Of a DNA stretch of 50,836 bases, positions 8,787 through 18,265 are shown in pieces. Under the pieces are notes generated by a model, which was not told where the DNA came from, ran no database searches, and worked only from the letters and a program-made list of their open reading frames with translations. This DNA comes from Granulosicoccus sp. (GTDB lineage: Bacteria > Pseudomonadota > Gammaproteobacteria > Granulosicoccales > Granulosicoccaceae): contig JALZWO010000008.1 in the NCBI GenBank assembly GCA_023300375.1, forward strand, positions 1 to 50,836, given 5' to 3'. The stretch's first letter is position 1. Each line of letters starts with the position of its first letter. The translations under genes and the position numbers were made by a program.

Positions 8787-11700
8787 ATGGAAAAAGGCAT
8801 ATTTGCCTATATTCTTAAATACAGCAGAAAGCAACAGCTCACGTTGTTGCTGATGACTGTTGCCTCGTTCCCGTTTTACTACCTGAGTCTTGATTTACCT
8901 AAAACGATTATCAATGAGGCCATTGGTGGCATCGATTTTCCTGTAACCGCCTCATTGAATGTGTTGGGTTTCCAACTGAATTTCGGTACCTACCAACAAA
9001 TTCCATACCTGCTATTGCTGTGCCTTGCTTTTCTAGCGCTAGTTTTTATCAACGGCCTGTTTAAGCTCTTCATCAATATTTACCGGGGTTTGCTGGGCGA
9101 ACGTATGCTGCGGCGTATGCGACTGCAACTTATTACCCGGATAATGGAATTCCCATTGAAGCGTTTCCGACGCACCAGTCAAGGCGAATTAGTGTCAATG
9201 GTTAATCAGGAAACCGAACCACTGGGCGGTTTTATTGGTGAATCTATTTCTCTGCCCCTCTATCAAGGTGGGCTGCTATTAACCATTTTGACGTTTATGT
9301 TCGTGCAGGACTGGCGTCTTGGGCTAGCCTCTATTGCCTTGTACCCAGTACAAGGCTGGATAATTCCAAAATTACAAAAGCAGATTAATTTGCTCAATCA
9401 AGAGCGCACTCTGCGTATCCGAAGCCTGTCTGAGAATTTGGGCGAAGTGGTCGCTGGCATTAATGAAGTCCATGCTAATAATAATTTGCGATTCTATGAT
9501 CACCATTTCTCCACCCTTCTTGGCGTTATCTACTTTATTCGGGTAAAAATCTACAAGAAAAAATTTCTGATCAAGTTTCTGAACAATTCGTTTGCTCAAA
9601 TAACGCCGTTTTTCTTTTTTCTTATAGGTGGCGTGCTCGTCATACAAGGTGATTTATCCATCGGCGCATTGGTTGCAGCACTAGCAGCGTACAAAGATCT
9701 TTCACCACCATGGAAAGAGCTTTTAAGTTGGTATCAAGGTCAGGCAGATGCACGGTTACGATACTCAGTACTTATTGAACAATTCCAGCAGGATGATGAT
9801 TTAACATCAGCCCCGAAAGTACACACTGAACCTGTCAGTCAACAACCTGCCCTGCCCATGGTTGCCAGTAGGGTCAGTTTTACGCAGGGCAATAGAGGTC
9901 AGGATATCGAAAATGTATCGTTGACTATTGAATCTGGCGACTGGATCAGTTTGGTTGGCTCCAGTTCAAGCGGCAAAGGTACAGTAGCGCAGATTTGCGC
10001 ACGGCTTCTTGACCCTACCGACGGTAAATTACTGTACGCCGACCAAGACAGTCAACACGTGCCCCGCGCAGCCACGACTATGTCAATCGCCTATGTAGGA
10101 CACGATTCTTACGTGTTCTCGGGTACGGTGCGCAGTAATCTTTTACAAGGGCTTAAACAACAACCACAATCCACACGAGCCAAAAACGAGTCCAACTCAT
10201 CACCTGTTAAGCATATTACAAAGGACGAATGGGAGCGTGAAGCAAGCCTCTCAGGTAACAGCAACCTTGCTTTGGATACCGATTGGATTGACTATCAAAA
10301 AGCAGGTGTAGATAACTCGGAATCATTATCGGAAAGCATCGCAAACGTGCTCAATACGGTGGGCGCAGCTGATGATGTCGTCGGCAATGCGTTGTCGCAA
10401 CAAATCAATCCGCAAGAAGATCCAGAGCTTGTAAAAAGCATCATTGAAGCAAGACACTTGTTCAAAGAGCAAATCATGGAACAAGGACTTGGATCTGTTG
10501 TGGAATTTCTAGACCCAGATCAATACAACGACAATGCATCACTTGCCGAAAACATCTTATTTGGTATATCAGACTTACCTGAATTCTCTACAGAGGGCTT
10601 AACCAATCATCCCGTGCTACGTAAGTTATTGGAAGAATATGATCTAGCCGATGTATTAGACGACACAGCTGTCGAGACAGCGAAAACCCTGTGTGAGCTA
10701 TTTATGGATCTACCTTCAGATCATGAATTTTTTAGCCGATACGATTTGGTCAATGCGGAGGATCTGGAGCAGTTCGACCGCATACTGCGCGTACTAAGAA
10801 AGCAAAAATCAATTGCTAAACTGGGCAACAAGGACAAGGTACTTATCCGTTCTATCAGTTACAAACTAGTTAGCGGACGTCATCGCCTGGACATGCTTAG
10901 CGATGATATGAAGCAACGTGTTGTGAAACTTCGTAAGGATTTTGCACAAAGCCTTGATGAAACTGCTCGCAGCCACATAAACTATTTTTCTCCAGACACA
11001 TACAATCCCCTGGTGTCTATCAGAGAAAATATTATTTTCGGCAGAATTGTTTATGGACGCCTTGGCGCACACAAGAAAGTGCAAACAATCATACTCAACG
11101 TACTCCAAAGCCTGAACTTGATGCCGCCCATTTACGAAGTTGGCATTTCTGCCAATGTGGGATTGGCTGGAAGTCTTCTTAGCGTCACTCAACGGCAAAA
11201 ACTAGCACTTGCTCGAGGGCTCCTAAAACGCCCAGAGCTGTTAGTCGTCTATGAGGGCCTTAGTGCAACCAGCACCGAAGAGACGCACGTCATATTGTCA
11301 AACATCAAAGAGCGGCACCCTGACATCAGTCTACTTTGGGTAGACGACGACACGCGGTTCACCGACCTGTTCGACAAATTTGCCTATTTCCAAACTGGCA
11401 AGCTCGACCGGCTGGAGGAGCCTTCCAAAGCAGTCAATCTGGCTAAAGAGAGCGATTCAGAAGCACCTCGGCAACTCGCCAACCCTGCCTCTGAAGAAAC
11501 ACGCAAAATGCTTAAAACGCTAGATCAAATCCCACTTTTTTCCATGCTCGACACCCATCAGCTTCATCTTCTGGCGAGGGCCTGTGAGTCTGTAACATTA
11601 GCAGAGGGTGAGCGGCTATTCGCGCAAGGAGATATTGGTGACGCGCTGTATGTGGTCGTTGAAGGTATGGCTGGTGTTTTTCGATCAAAAGATGGGGTAG

Positions 11701-11942
11701 AAACAAAGGTCGGTGAATATGGTACGGATGAGGTCATCGGCGAACTCGCCTTATTATCAGACAACCCTCGATGGGCCTCTGTTGATGCAATGTCTAAATT
11801 AAATCTACTAAAACTCAAACGTCACGTTTTCCTTGAAACGATACGCTCTAACGGTGAAATTGGTTATCAAATATTGCAAGTAGTGAGCAATCGCTTTACA
11901 TCGACTAATGCTAATAATCCAGTTAAGTCAATTGACTCTTAA
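8787..11942 (+). CDS. ABC exporter-like protein with degenerate ATPase and cNMP-binding domain
   Basis: The 1051-residue protein begins with a type-1 ABC exporter membrane domain (about 1-330, several helices). A nucleotide-binding domain then starts near 355 but is interrupted by about 280 extra residues (about 457-740) and resumes at about 745-875. A cyclic-nucleotide-binding domain follows at about 905-1035. The ATPase motifs are eroded. Walker A is GSSSSGKG (391-398, G in place of S/T after K). The Q-loop Gln is His439. The LSGGQ position reads LLSVTQ. Walker B ends VVYEG instead of DE, and the switch His is replaced in WVDDD. ATP hydrolysis is therefore doubtful, and it may act as a sensor, channel or regulated scaffold. 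It lies 18 bases before a second cNMP-binding gene. Confidence 0.8.
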   Translation: MEKGIFAYILKYSRKQQLTLLLMTVASFPFYYLSLDLPKTIINEAIGGIDFPVTASLNVLGFQLNFGTYQQIPYLLLLCLAFLALVFINGLFKLFINIYRGLLGERMLRRMRLQLITRIMEFPLKRFRRTSQGELVSMVNQETEPLGGFIGESISLPLYQGGLLLTILTFMFVQDWRLGLASIALYPVQGWIIPKLQKQINLLNQERTLRIRSLSENLGEVVAGINEVHANNNLRFYDHHFSTLLGVIYFIRVKIYKKKFLIKFLNNSFAQITPFFFFLIGGVLVIQGDLSIGALVAALAAYKDLSPPWKELLSWYQGQADARLRYSVLIEQFQQDDDLTSAPKVHTEPVSQQPALPMVASRVSFTQGNRGQDIENVSLTIESGDWISLVGSSSSGKGTVAQICARLLDPTDGKLLYADQDSQHVPRAATTMSIAYVGHDSYVFSGTVRSNLLQGLKQQPQSTRAKNESNSSPVKHITKDEWEREASLSGNSNLALDTDWIDYQKAGVDNSESLSESIANVLNTVGAADDVVGNALSQQINPQEDPELVKSIIEARHLFKEQIMEQGLGSVVEFLDPDQYNDNASLAENILFGISDLPEFSTEGLTNHPVLRKLLEEYDLADVLDDTAVETAKTLCELFMDLPSDHEFFSRYDLVNAEDLEQFDRILRVLRKQKSIAKLGNKDKVLIRSISYKLVSGRHRLDMLSDDMKQRVVKLRKDFAQSLDETARSHINYFSPDTYNPLVSIRENIIFGRIVYGRLGAHKKVQTIILNVLQSLNLMPPIYEVGISANVGLAGSLLSVTQRQKLALARGLLKRPELLVVYEGLSATSTEETHVILSNIKERHPDISLLWVDDDTRFTDLFDKFAYFQTGKLDRLEEPSKAVNLAKESDSEAPRQLANPASEETRKMLKTLDQIPLFSMLDTHQLHLLARACESVTLAEGERLFAQGDIGDALYVVVEGMAGVFRSKDGVETKVGEYGTDEVIGELALLSDNPRWASVDAMSKLNLLKLKRHVFLETIRSNGEIGYQILQVVSNRFTSTNANNPVKSIDS

Positions 11943-11960
11943 AACGGTTGAAAATCTCTT

Positions 11961-12419
11961 ATGTCTCTTCACGAAGAATATGAACTGCTTAGTCGTATTG
12001 AGTTGTTTGAAAAATTAAAGCCTGTACAGCTCAAGCGATTGATCTTTGTTAGCCGTCGCTATCAAATCGAACCCAACGAGTATCTATTCAAACAAGGTGA
12101 TGAAATGAGCCGAGTGTTCGCCATTATCTCTGGTGAGCTTTCTGTTCTGCTCGATTCACCCTCTGGTGAGATAAATGTAGCGATGCATTCTACGGGCGAT
12201 TTAGTAGGCGAAATTGCGGCTATATCAGGAGCGGCAAGAACAGCCTCTATTCGTGCCAATACGTACAGCGAAGTTATCGGCTTTGAGCGCGATCAGTTTG
12301 TCGATACGGTAACTAGCGACCCACCTACTGCGCTCAGATTAATGCAACTGCTCTCTACACGTCTGACGTACCAGAACAACCAATTACGCAAATTAGCTCA
12401 GACAGGGGTATTAACTTGA
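11961..12419 (+). CDS. Stand-alone cyclic-nucleotide-binding domain protein
   Basis: The 152 residues are almost entirely one CRP/cAMP-binding beta-barrel. Visible features are the EYLFKQGD strand, a phosphate-binding-cassette-like segment GDLVGEIAAISGAARTAS (about 75-93) with Glu and Arg in the expected places, and a C-terminal helix. There is no DNA-binding helix-turn-helix, so it is not a CRP-type transcription factor. It follows the ABC/cNMP fusion by 18 bases and is probably co-transcribed. Its role is probably as a regulatory partner that senses cAMP or cGMP; the ligand is inferred. Confidence 0.82.
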   Translation: MSLHEEYELLSRIELFEKLKPVQLKRLIFVSRRYQIEPNEYLFKQGDEMSRVFAIISGELSVLLDSPSGEINVAMHSTGDLVGEIAAISGAARTASIRANTYSEVIGFERDQFVDTVTSDPPTALRLMQLLSTRLTYQNNQLRKLAQTGVLT

Positions 12420-12532
12420 ATGTTTAAGAGCTCAAAGAAGCAAATATTACCGGTTTATACCTCGTGGGTTGATTCGTTTGATGATCGGCTGCAAGCTTAA
12501 TCGGAATCATATTATTGACAAGAATTTCATCA

Positions 12533-13948
12533 TTATTTTTTGGCAGATTTTGCTTCGAATACATCTACTGGGCTCTTGCGGCCACGTAGCAAAGCAGACC
12601 CTTGTGACGTAAACGCAAACAAGTCGTCTTTGCATAACTGGCGCGTTCTGGCAGAAATAAGGTTCGACACGTCCCTTTCCTTAGCGAGTTCCTGCAGGCG
12701 TGCTGCAATATTGACGTCATCACCATACACCGTGTAGCTCAAACGGCTGGATGTACCGACAAATCCGCCCACAACCTTACCGGTGTTAATTCCAGCGCGA
12801 GCTTTCAAAAAGAAGCCCCCAGACAATTCGGTCTTGCTTAATATTAACTCTATCTCTAATGCAGCCTCTACTGCATTGGTTGCATGATCTGGATCATCAC
12901 TGGGCAAATTAAAACTCGCCAGAATCGCATCCCCTTGAAACTGACTGATTACTCCATGATGCCTCTCGATAGGCTCTGCGATAAGTCGGAAATATTCATT
13001 TAATGTTTTGATAAGTTCGTCTGGCGTCAAACGCTCTGCAAGAGTGGTAAATGACACTAGATCAAGAAACAGAATACTAGCCTCTCGTGTTTCTGTTTGC
13101 GTATCAATCAGTGGGCCTTCAGCACCCTTGATTTTCTCGGCCACACTCTCAGGTACAAAATGCGACAAATTTTGAGCACTGGCTTTGTTAATGATAGATA
13201 AGGTTAATAGACGCCTGCTGCGGGCAACGGCCAGGGTCAGTATTATTGTCACAACAAGAATAGAAATTACCTTGTCAATTTCCCCACCCACCAACACCGA
13301 GTTTGATGTTAAGTACTTTACATAATCTCTGGTGATCCATGACATGCCTGTCTCGTCTATCAGGGCCATAAACACCATAATAAGCCAACCCGCAGCTCCG
13401 ACTAAACCTGATAACAGAACATAGCCAGGCTCCAGACGTAGCGCACGAAGCGATATAAATATAAATATATACAATAGCGTGGGGGATTTTAGATAGAAGG
13501 ACGGTGGTTGCATGTACTGTAGATGAAACGACCAGATCAGCCCCATTAGAAGACCCATATCAACCAGTATGGACAGATTAAGCACCCAGTGCTTCAAATT
13601 TGTTCTGTAAGCCGTGAACAGACGTACACAGGTGAATAGAAAATAAGTACCTAAAAAGTAAGGGACCGGTTCAAACGCCGCGTTTTCAGGTCGAGTTGTA
13701 GGTGCATTGAAATACAACAGCGTAAAAACAAGCAAAATGAAAATCTGTATCCAACCAATCAGACGCTCACTGCTTTCTTGTTGTTTAGATATAGTTTCAC
13801 TGATGCTTTTAGGCAAATTCTGATGGACACCACCCACCAACCAGCTTTGAGCCATATGAGCCCAAATTCGCAATTTTTCAGGAATTAAAGTCAAGGCAAT
13901 ATTTCCCGTTGTAAAAGACATACGAAAATTGAAAAAAACACCAGACAC
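12533..13948 (-). CDS. Membrane class III adenylate/guanylate cyclase
   Basis: Up to 471 residues. About six hydrophobic helices (from about 62 to 245) precede a class III cyclase domain (about 285-440). Catalytic metal ligands are D296 in LFLDL and D340 in QGDAI; the YGDDVNIAARL segment forms the other half of the site. The Lys often found four residues before the second Asp is Gln336, so substrate specificity (cAMP or cGMP) is not clear. The start is uncertain: GTG 13948 has GAGGA directly adjacent, and ATG 13921 has no visible ribosome site. It converges on the two cNMP-binding genes, which suggests one signalling module. Confidence 0.85.
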   Translation of the reverse strand: MSGVFFNFRMSFTTGNIALTLIPEKLRIWAHMAQSWLVGGVHQNLPKSISETISKQQESSERLIGWIQIFILLVFTLLYFNAPTTRPENAAFEPVPYFLGTYFLFTCVRLFTAYRTNLKHWVLNLSILVDMGLLMGLIWSFHLQYMQPPSFYLKSPTLLYIFIFISLRALRLEPGYVLLSGLVGAAGWLIMVFMALIDETGMSWITRDYVKYLTSNSVLVGGEIDKVISILVVTIILTLAVARSRRLLTLSIINKASAQNLSHFVPESVAEKIKGAEGPLIDTQTETREASILFLDLVSFTTLAERLTPDELIKTLNEYFRLIAEPIERHHGVISQFQGDAILASFNLPSDDPDHATNAVEAALEIELILSKTELSGGFFLKARAGINTGKVVGGFVGTSSRLSYTVYGDDVNIAARLQELAKERDVSNLISARTRQLCKDDLFAFTSQGSALLRGRKSPVDVFEAKSAKK

Positions 13949-14039
13949 TCCTCGAGCGGTCTGGTTTATCAGTCATCATGTCATCAAAATGCATCATGTT
14001 TAGCTGATTATCTGGTATTAGAAATGTTCAAGCCTGACC

Positions 14040-14915
14040 CTAATCCAACTTCAAATCAAGCAACTGTAACTCACTGTACAAATGATCAATTTCATTTGGC
14101 TCAACCCGCTGACTAATATAGTATCGCGACACAGGTAGGTCTTCGGCAACGCCATGGGAATCAGGGTTTGGTACAAACCGACTGTCTGCACTTAATTTAG
14201 CGCTCGCATCCGGCAGCAGCGCATTGGCAAGTCCTTGGCTGTGCTCGGCAAATAAATCCAAGTTACTTGCGTACATCAAATCATACCAAGTGACATTTTC
14301 GCCTTTGCTTGTTACAGAAAAAAAGAGTAACGCCTGTTCCCCTCCCTGCTGTAACAATACTGGAGTGAGCGGCTGTGATTTCATATCATCCATCAGTTGT
14401 TGCTGATACGGCTCTAGCTGCGAATACCGGTCTGCCACAGCTACACACACCGATATGGGAGCAACTTTTGCAGAAGAACGTTGCCACACATAACGCGAAC
14501 TTTCTAACACCTTAAATCCTAAGGATTCGACTATTCCCAATGGCTTCTTCGAATTAGTCAGTGTGGCATAGCTCAGCGACTTATCTTTAACAGCATCGAG
14601 CAACATGTCGCGCCCTAGACCTTGCCCACGCAATGACTTATCCAGATACCACGAGCTCATGCTCACCATGCGCTCAGATCTCAGACCTTGCTGAGCGTTG
14701 CCAATGAGTCGATCAGAATAAACCATCCCACAAAAACCTAAAATACCTGCCTCTGACTCCACGATGCGTCCGTAATCTGGCTTCTCGGACAACCAAGAAT
14801 ACGTCATCAGATTACGCCAACGACTCACGGGAATCCGTGAGTTCATTTTTGTATGCAACAAGGTGCAAATAGACTCTACATCATCACTTGTTGCAGCTCT
14901 AATTACAGCGCTCAT
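14040..14915 (-). CDS. GNAT-family N-acetyltransferase
   Basis: The 291-residue protein has an N-terminal GNAT domain (about 4-145). Its acetyl-CoA-binding loop is visible as RGQGLGRDML at about 95-104, followed by the LTNSKKPLGIVESLGF strand-helix. About 145 C-terminal residues have no family I recognise. The ATG overlaps the stop of the upstream deacetylase (ATGA at 14912-14915), so the two are translationally coupled. In a cluster of glycosyltransferases it may acetylate an amino sugar or a peptide-linked substrate; that is inference. It is the last gene of the long minus-strand carbohydrate operon. Confidence 0.78.
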   Translation of the reverse strand: MSAVIRAATSDDVESICTLLHTKMNSRIPVSRWRNLMTYSWLSEKPDYGRIVESEAGILGFCGMVYSDRLIGNAQQGLRSERMVSMSSWYLDKSLRGQGLGRDMLLDAVKDKSLSYATLTNSKKPLGIVESLGFKVLESSRYVWQRSSAKVAPISVCVAVADRYSQLEPYQQQLMDDMKSQPLTPVLLQQGGEQALLFFSVTSKGENVTWYDLMYASNLDLFAEHSQGLANALLPDASAKLSADSRFVPNPDSHGVAEDLPVSRYYISQRVEPNEIDHLYSELQLLDLKLD

Positions 14916-15730
14916 GGCTTACCCTTGAAAACATCAACAGGTGCAATCCATTTTGCACCTGCATGGTTGCCAATAAATTCTGCCAATTTTTCACAAAATT
15001 GCCATCCGTGTTGATCAAGATCAATGTGATGCGTCAGAAATCCGGTATGTTCAGCCTCGTTTGCAACACCTGTTCGGCGGGCAGCAAGATGATTATTCAG
15101 TTGAGTGAGAGTCTTCTCCTCTCCAGCAAAAACTGTCCCACCTTTCCAGCTGATTGGATCGCAGTGGGCATTTGCCACTACAAAGTCGTCGTTTGGATGT
15201 AGGGTCGGTTGCGCGCCAAACGCAGATACTCCCACATAGTTAACACCTTTCAATCTCCCAACTACTTCTGGAGCGATACGATTCCACGGCGGCACAATCA
15301 CTGGTAGAAACTGCTCACCCAAAAGTGCATTGAGGCGTTCACGCCCTATCAAAAGCTCATTCAACACAGCCTCTTCTCCACGATGAAGCCCGAGCTCCCA
15401 CGCTCCTAGCCCCTGTCCTCTCGGCGCATGGTTAATGTGAGCATACCCGTGCTGAGCGATTCTTAGCAAAGGGGAGTCAGACACCGCAGGAGCCAAGGTA
15501 GGATTGGCGTTAGCCGGGATCACTGCAAGCAACAAACCAGTAGTGCGTGTCAACTTAATGAGTTGATCGAGTTTGGGGCCAGGCGCCACGGCGTCATCAT
15601 CACGCCACCATAGCGTTGCTTGTTTATCGTCTGCAACCCAATGATTCAGCTCACTATCCAGCAGCTGCCATGGGGTCTTCACTGTGCTTGTGCTGCTTGA
15701 TTTGGTCATGGAGTTATCATCTTTACGCAA
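14912..15730 (-). CDS. NodB-like polysaccharide deacetylase family protein
   Basis: The 272-residue single-domain protein has the metal-binding elements of carbohydrate esterase family 4: an Asp cluster in WWRDDDA, HGYAH in the H-x-x-x-H position, the VPPWNR block and a C-terminal LTHH. The family removes N-acetyl groups from polysaccharides. It has no signal peptide, so it probably works in the cytoplasm on a precursor. It is clearly paralogous to the protein at 26629-27378. The start is TTG 15730 or ATG 15709; neither has a strong ribosome site. The stop overlaps the GNAT start. Confidence 0.8.
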   Translation of the reverse strand: MRKDDNSMTKSSSTSTVKTPWQLLDSELNHWVADDKQATLWWRDDDAVAPGPKLDQLIKLTRTTGLLLAVIPANANPTLAPAVSDSPLLRIAQHGYAHINHAPRGQGLGAWELGLHRGEEAVLNELLIGRERLNALLGEQFLPVIVPPWNRIAPEVVGRLKGVNYVGVSAFGAQPTLHPNDDFVVANAHCDPISWKGGTVFAGEEKTLTQLNNHLAARRTGVANEAEHTGFLTHHIDLDQHGWQFCEKLAEFIGNHAGAKWIAPVDVFKGKP

Positions 15731-15837
15731 AACACTTCGCTGGACACATTACCTACTCATACTACTTTGGTAGACAACGTAGGCACATCCTCCAGCCACG
15801 TTACTCAAAAAATTAACCCAACATTACCACTACTCGC

Positions 15838-16998
15838 TCAACTTGCAACTCCTTGTGCGGCAAGCTCTCTGAGTGTTCTTGCAGTGTTATGCGCACCATC
15901 AGTATTTAGCGTAGAAGCAGCTGATGACATATCTTGAGACAACGCAGCTCGCATAGCGTTCGCTAGATAGTCCACCGATAACTCACTTTCCTGCACTAGA
16001 GTCGCTAGTTCCATAGTCTGCAAACGCCGTGCCCTGTCCAGCTGTTCAGTTTCACTACCCATGCTAAATGGGATTAACAAACAACGACAACGAGCTTGCA
16101 ATACATCCGACACGGTGTTGTAGCCCGCCTGAGATATCGATAGCTTTGCGCCAGCTAACAGACCGGTAAAGTCATCGCGAAAGCGTTGCAGTAGCACACC
16201 AGGGGGCGCAGAGCGCACCAACGACTGATAAACAAACTCTGGAAGATTAGGCCCAGTGATGACACACATTGACCCAAGGTCGTTGTATTGCTTGACGACA
16301 CCGATAGCACAGCGCAACAATTTCTCACCCACAGCGCCTCCACCTGCAGAGACAACGATGTCAAATTGATCCTTTGATTGTTGAACGTCCTGTGCGCTGA
16401 TGAGACCTGTATAGATGAGTTTTTCGTCAATACTAGCGGCCTCAGAAAAACTGTCGGACAGCTGCGCAAACGATTCATCGCCATGCACCAGCACCTTATC
16501 AAAGTGCTGCGATATCAACTGCGCCGTCTGGGCGTCACGCCCGGGTTTAGTTCTCTTTTGCAAGATATCGCGAACAGAGCAAATCAGCTTTGGCCGAGGC
16601 TGCGTGTTCTCGATAGCATCAATCAGCGGCAATAACTCAAAACGCACTTGGCGCCTTCCAAAAGGAAACGCCTCTAGAATGACAATATCAGGCTGAAAAG
16701 CTTCATAGTTCTCCAGTAGCTTTTCTCGTCGATGATTTCTATAGTCATCGTCAATGGGATTATTGTCGTCATCAACCAAGACACTGAAATCGTCTGCAGA
16801 GACGGCAATGGGAGGTAATTGAACGTGTCTAGCCCCGTCCACTGTGAAGCTTTGCACCGGTGACCCTCCCGATACCACCATGACGTCAAAATCGTGATGC
16901 ACTAGTGCTTGCGCGATGCGTTTGGCACGCATCAAGTGCCCAATTCCTAACAAATGCTGAACGTAAAAAAGAATTTTCTTGTTGCGGGCCTCAGACAT
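15838..16998 (-). CDS. MurG-like glycosyltransferase (COG4671 type)
   Basis: The start is set at ATG 16998, where the conserved N-terminus KKILFYVQHLLGIGHLMRA begins and the gene overlaps the upstream GT4 stop by 8 bases; an in-frame longer start at 17115 adds an unrelated leader. The 386 residues have a GT-B fold: an N-terminal Rossmann half with GIGHLMRA, a Gly-rich SAGGGAVGEKLL segment and the C-terminal donor-site SQAGYNTVSDVLQ. It probably transfers a sugar from a nucleotide donor. It is similar in design to the protein at 18262-19497. Confidence 0.8.
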   Translation of the reverse strand: MSEARNKKILFYVQHLLGIGHLMRAKRIAQALVHHDFDVMVVSGGSPVQSFTVDGARHVQLPPIAVSADDFSVLVDDDNNPIDDDYRNHRREKLLENYEAFQPDIVILEAFPFGRRQVRFELLPLIDAIENTQPRPKLICSVRDILQKRTKPGRDAQTAQLISQHFDKVLVHGDESFAQLSDSFSEAASIDEKLIYTGLISAQDVQQSKDQFDIVVSAGGGAVGEKLLRCAIGVVKQYNDLGSMCVITGPNLPEFVYQSLVRSAPPGVLLQRFRDDFTGLLAGAKLSISQAGYNTVSDVLQARCRCLLIPFSMGSETEQLDRARRLQTMELATLVQESELSVDYLANAMRAALSQDMSSAASTLNTDGAHNTARTLRELAAQGVAS

Positions 16999-18265
16999 TC
17001 TTTGCCTTCGCTCGCGAGGGTGCAACTTGAACATCTGAAAACAATTCGAGCAATTGAGCAATGCTGGTGTGATGGTCAAAACGCGTGCGTATATTTGCCG
17101 CTGCCGCCTGACCAAGCTCCAAACGTAAAGTGGGATTTGTCATTGCTAGTTCAAGAGCATCTCGTAACGCATCCACATTATCAGGCTCCACCAGCAGTGC
17201 ATCGCGGTGATGTTCGAATGCCTCCGGAATAGCTGATATATGAGTGGTAATGCAAGGTAAGCCCTGACTAGCTGACTCTACCAGTACATTAGGCAAGCCA
17301 TCTCGATCCCCGTCATCGGTAATTCGGCACGCTAAAGCAAATAGATCGCATCGCTGATAGTGTTCAAGAACAACGCTCTGAGTCACCGCCCCAAGCCAAG
17401 TAATTTGCGCCGCAATTCCTAGGTTATCTGCCATTTGTTGCAAATTGCCTAACTCACCACCTCCACCAATGTGAGTGAAATGCCAATGCAGGGTCTTTGG
17501 CAGAGCCGCCAACGCCTGTAGCAAAGTATCTAAACCTTTTTTATTGACAGCTCGCCCAACACTCAACACGTTAACCTTCGTAGACGGATTACTACCATCA
17601 TTAGGTGAGACAGATCGCTTAAATTCGGGGAATCGTTCTAGGTCAATGCCGTGATAGCTCAAGTGAACACTGGAGGGGTCAGCTGCAAGCGATTGCAAAT
17701 AGTGATGACCTGTTCCAGTGCAGGTGACCGCCCAACGTGCACGTTTCAGTTTTAGCTGAAGTTCGCGCTTTTTTGATGTCCATATGTCCTTGGCGTGCGC
17801 AGAGACACTCCAGCCTACAGTGGTGATCTGACTTGCATAATCGGCCACTGATGCAGGGGTATGAATGAAGTGAGCATACAGCCATGTGCCTGACTCGGGC
17901 CACTCGTTAACCAATACCAGTGCTTGCCCAAATCGCCGAAATCGATTGCGTGTGAAGTCGTGTGCAAGATCTCCAGCAAAGCCAAAACAGGCCTTCCAGA
18001 AGCTAGCCTTTCCAAGGCACTTCACCAGCGCCTTGAGTACACGAACAGGCTCGTTATGAAGGTATTCAGGTAGGTACAACACTGGCGCGGTTATCTCATC
18101 ATGAACCGTATGCTGACTGGCATCTGTTGGATGACGCAGCGAAACAATAGCGAGCGACACACCTGCCCTCTGAAGCCCAAGCAATTCCTGAGCAATAAAG
18201 GTTTCAGATAAACGAGGATAGCCTTTAAGGACAACAAGCAATTTTCCATTCATTGGAGCATTCAT
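16991..18265 (-). CDS. Glycosyltransferase family 4
   Basis: The 424-residue retaining GT-B enzyme has the acceptor-side start LLVVLKGYPRLSETFI, the linker VLSVGRAVNKKGLDTLL with the donor-binding Arg/Lys, and the C-terminal GLPNVLVESASQGLPCITT block carrying the conserved Glu. Starts are possible at ATG 18265 (overlapping the upstream stop as ATGA) or four codons later. It sits between two MurG-like transferases, so the three probably act in sequence on one glycan. Confidence 0.88.
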   Translation of the reverse strand: MNAPMNGKLLVVLKGYPRLSETFIAQELLGLQRAGVSLAIVSLRHPTDASQHTVHDEITAPVLYLPEYLHNEPVRVLKALVKCLGKASFWKACFGFAGDLAHDFTRNRFRRFGQALVLVNEWPESGTWLYAHFIHTPASVADYASQITTVGWSVSAHAKDIWTSKKRELQLKLKRARWAVTCTGTGHHYLQSLAADPSSVHLSYHGIDLERFPEFKRSVSPNDGSNPSTKVNVLSVGRAVNKKGLDTLLQALAALPKTLHWHFTHIGGGGELGNLQQMADNLGIAAQITWLGAVTQSVVLEHYQRCDLFALACRITDDGDRDGLPNVLVESASQGLPCITTHISAIPEAFEHHRDALLVEPDNVDALRDALELAMTNPTLRLELGQAAAANIRTRFDHHTSIAQLLELFSDVQVAPSRAKAKNV

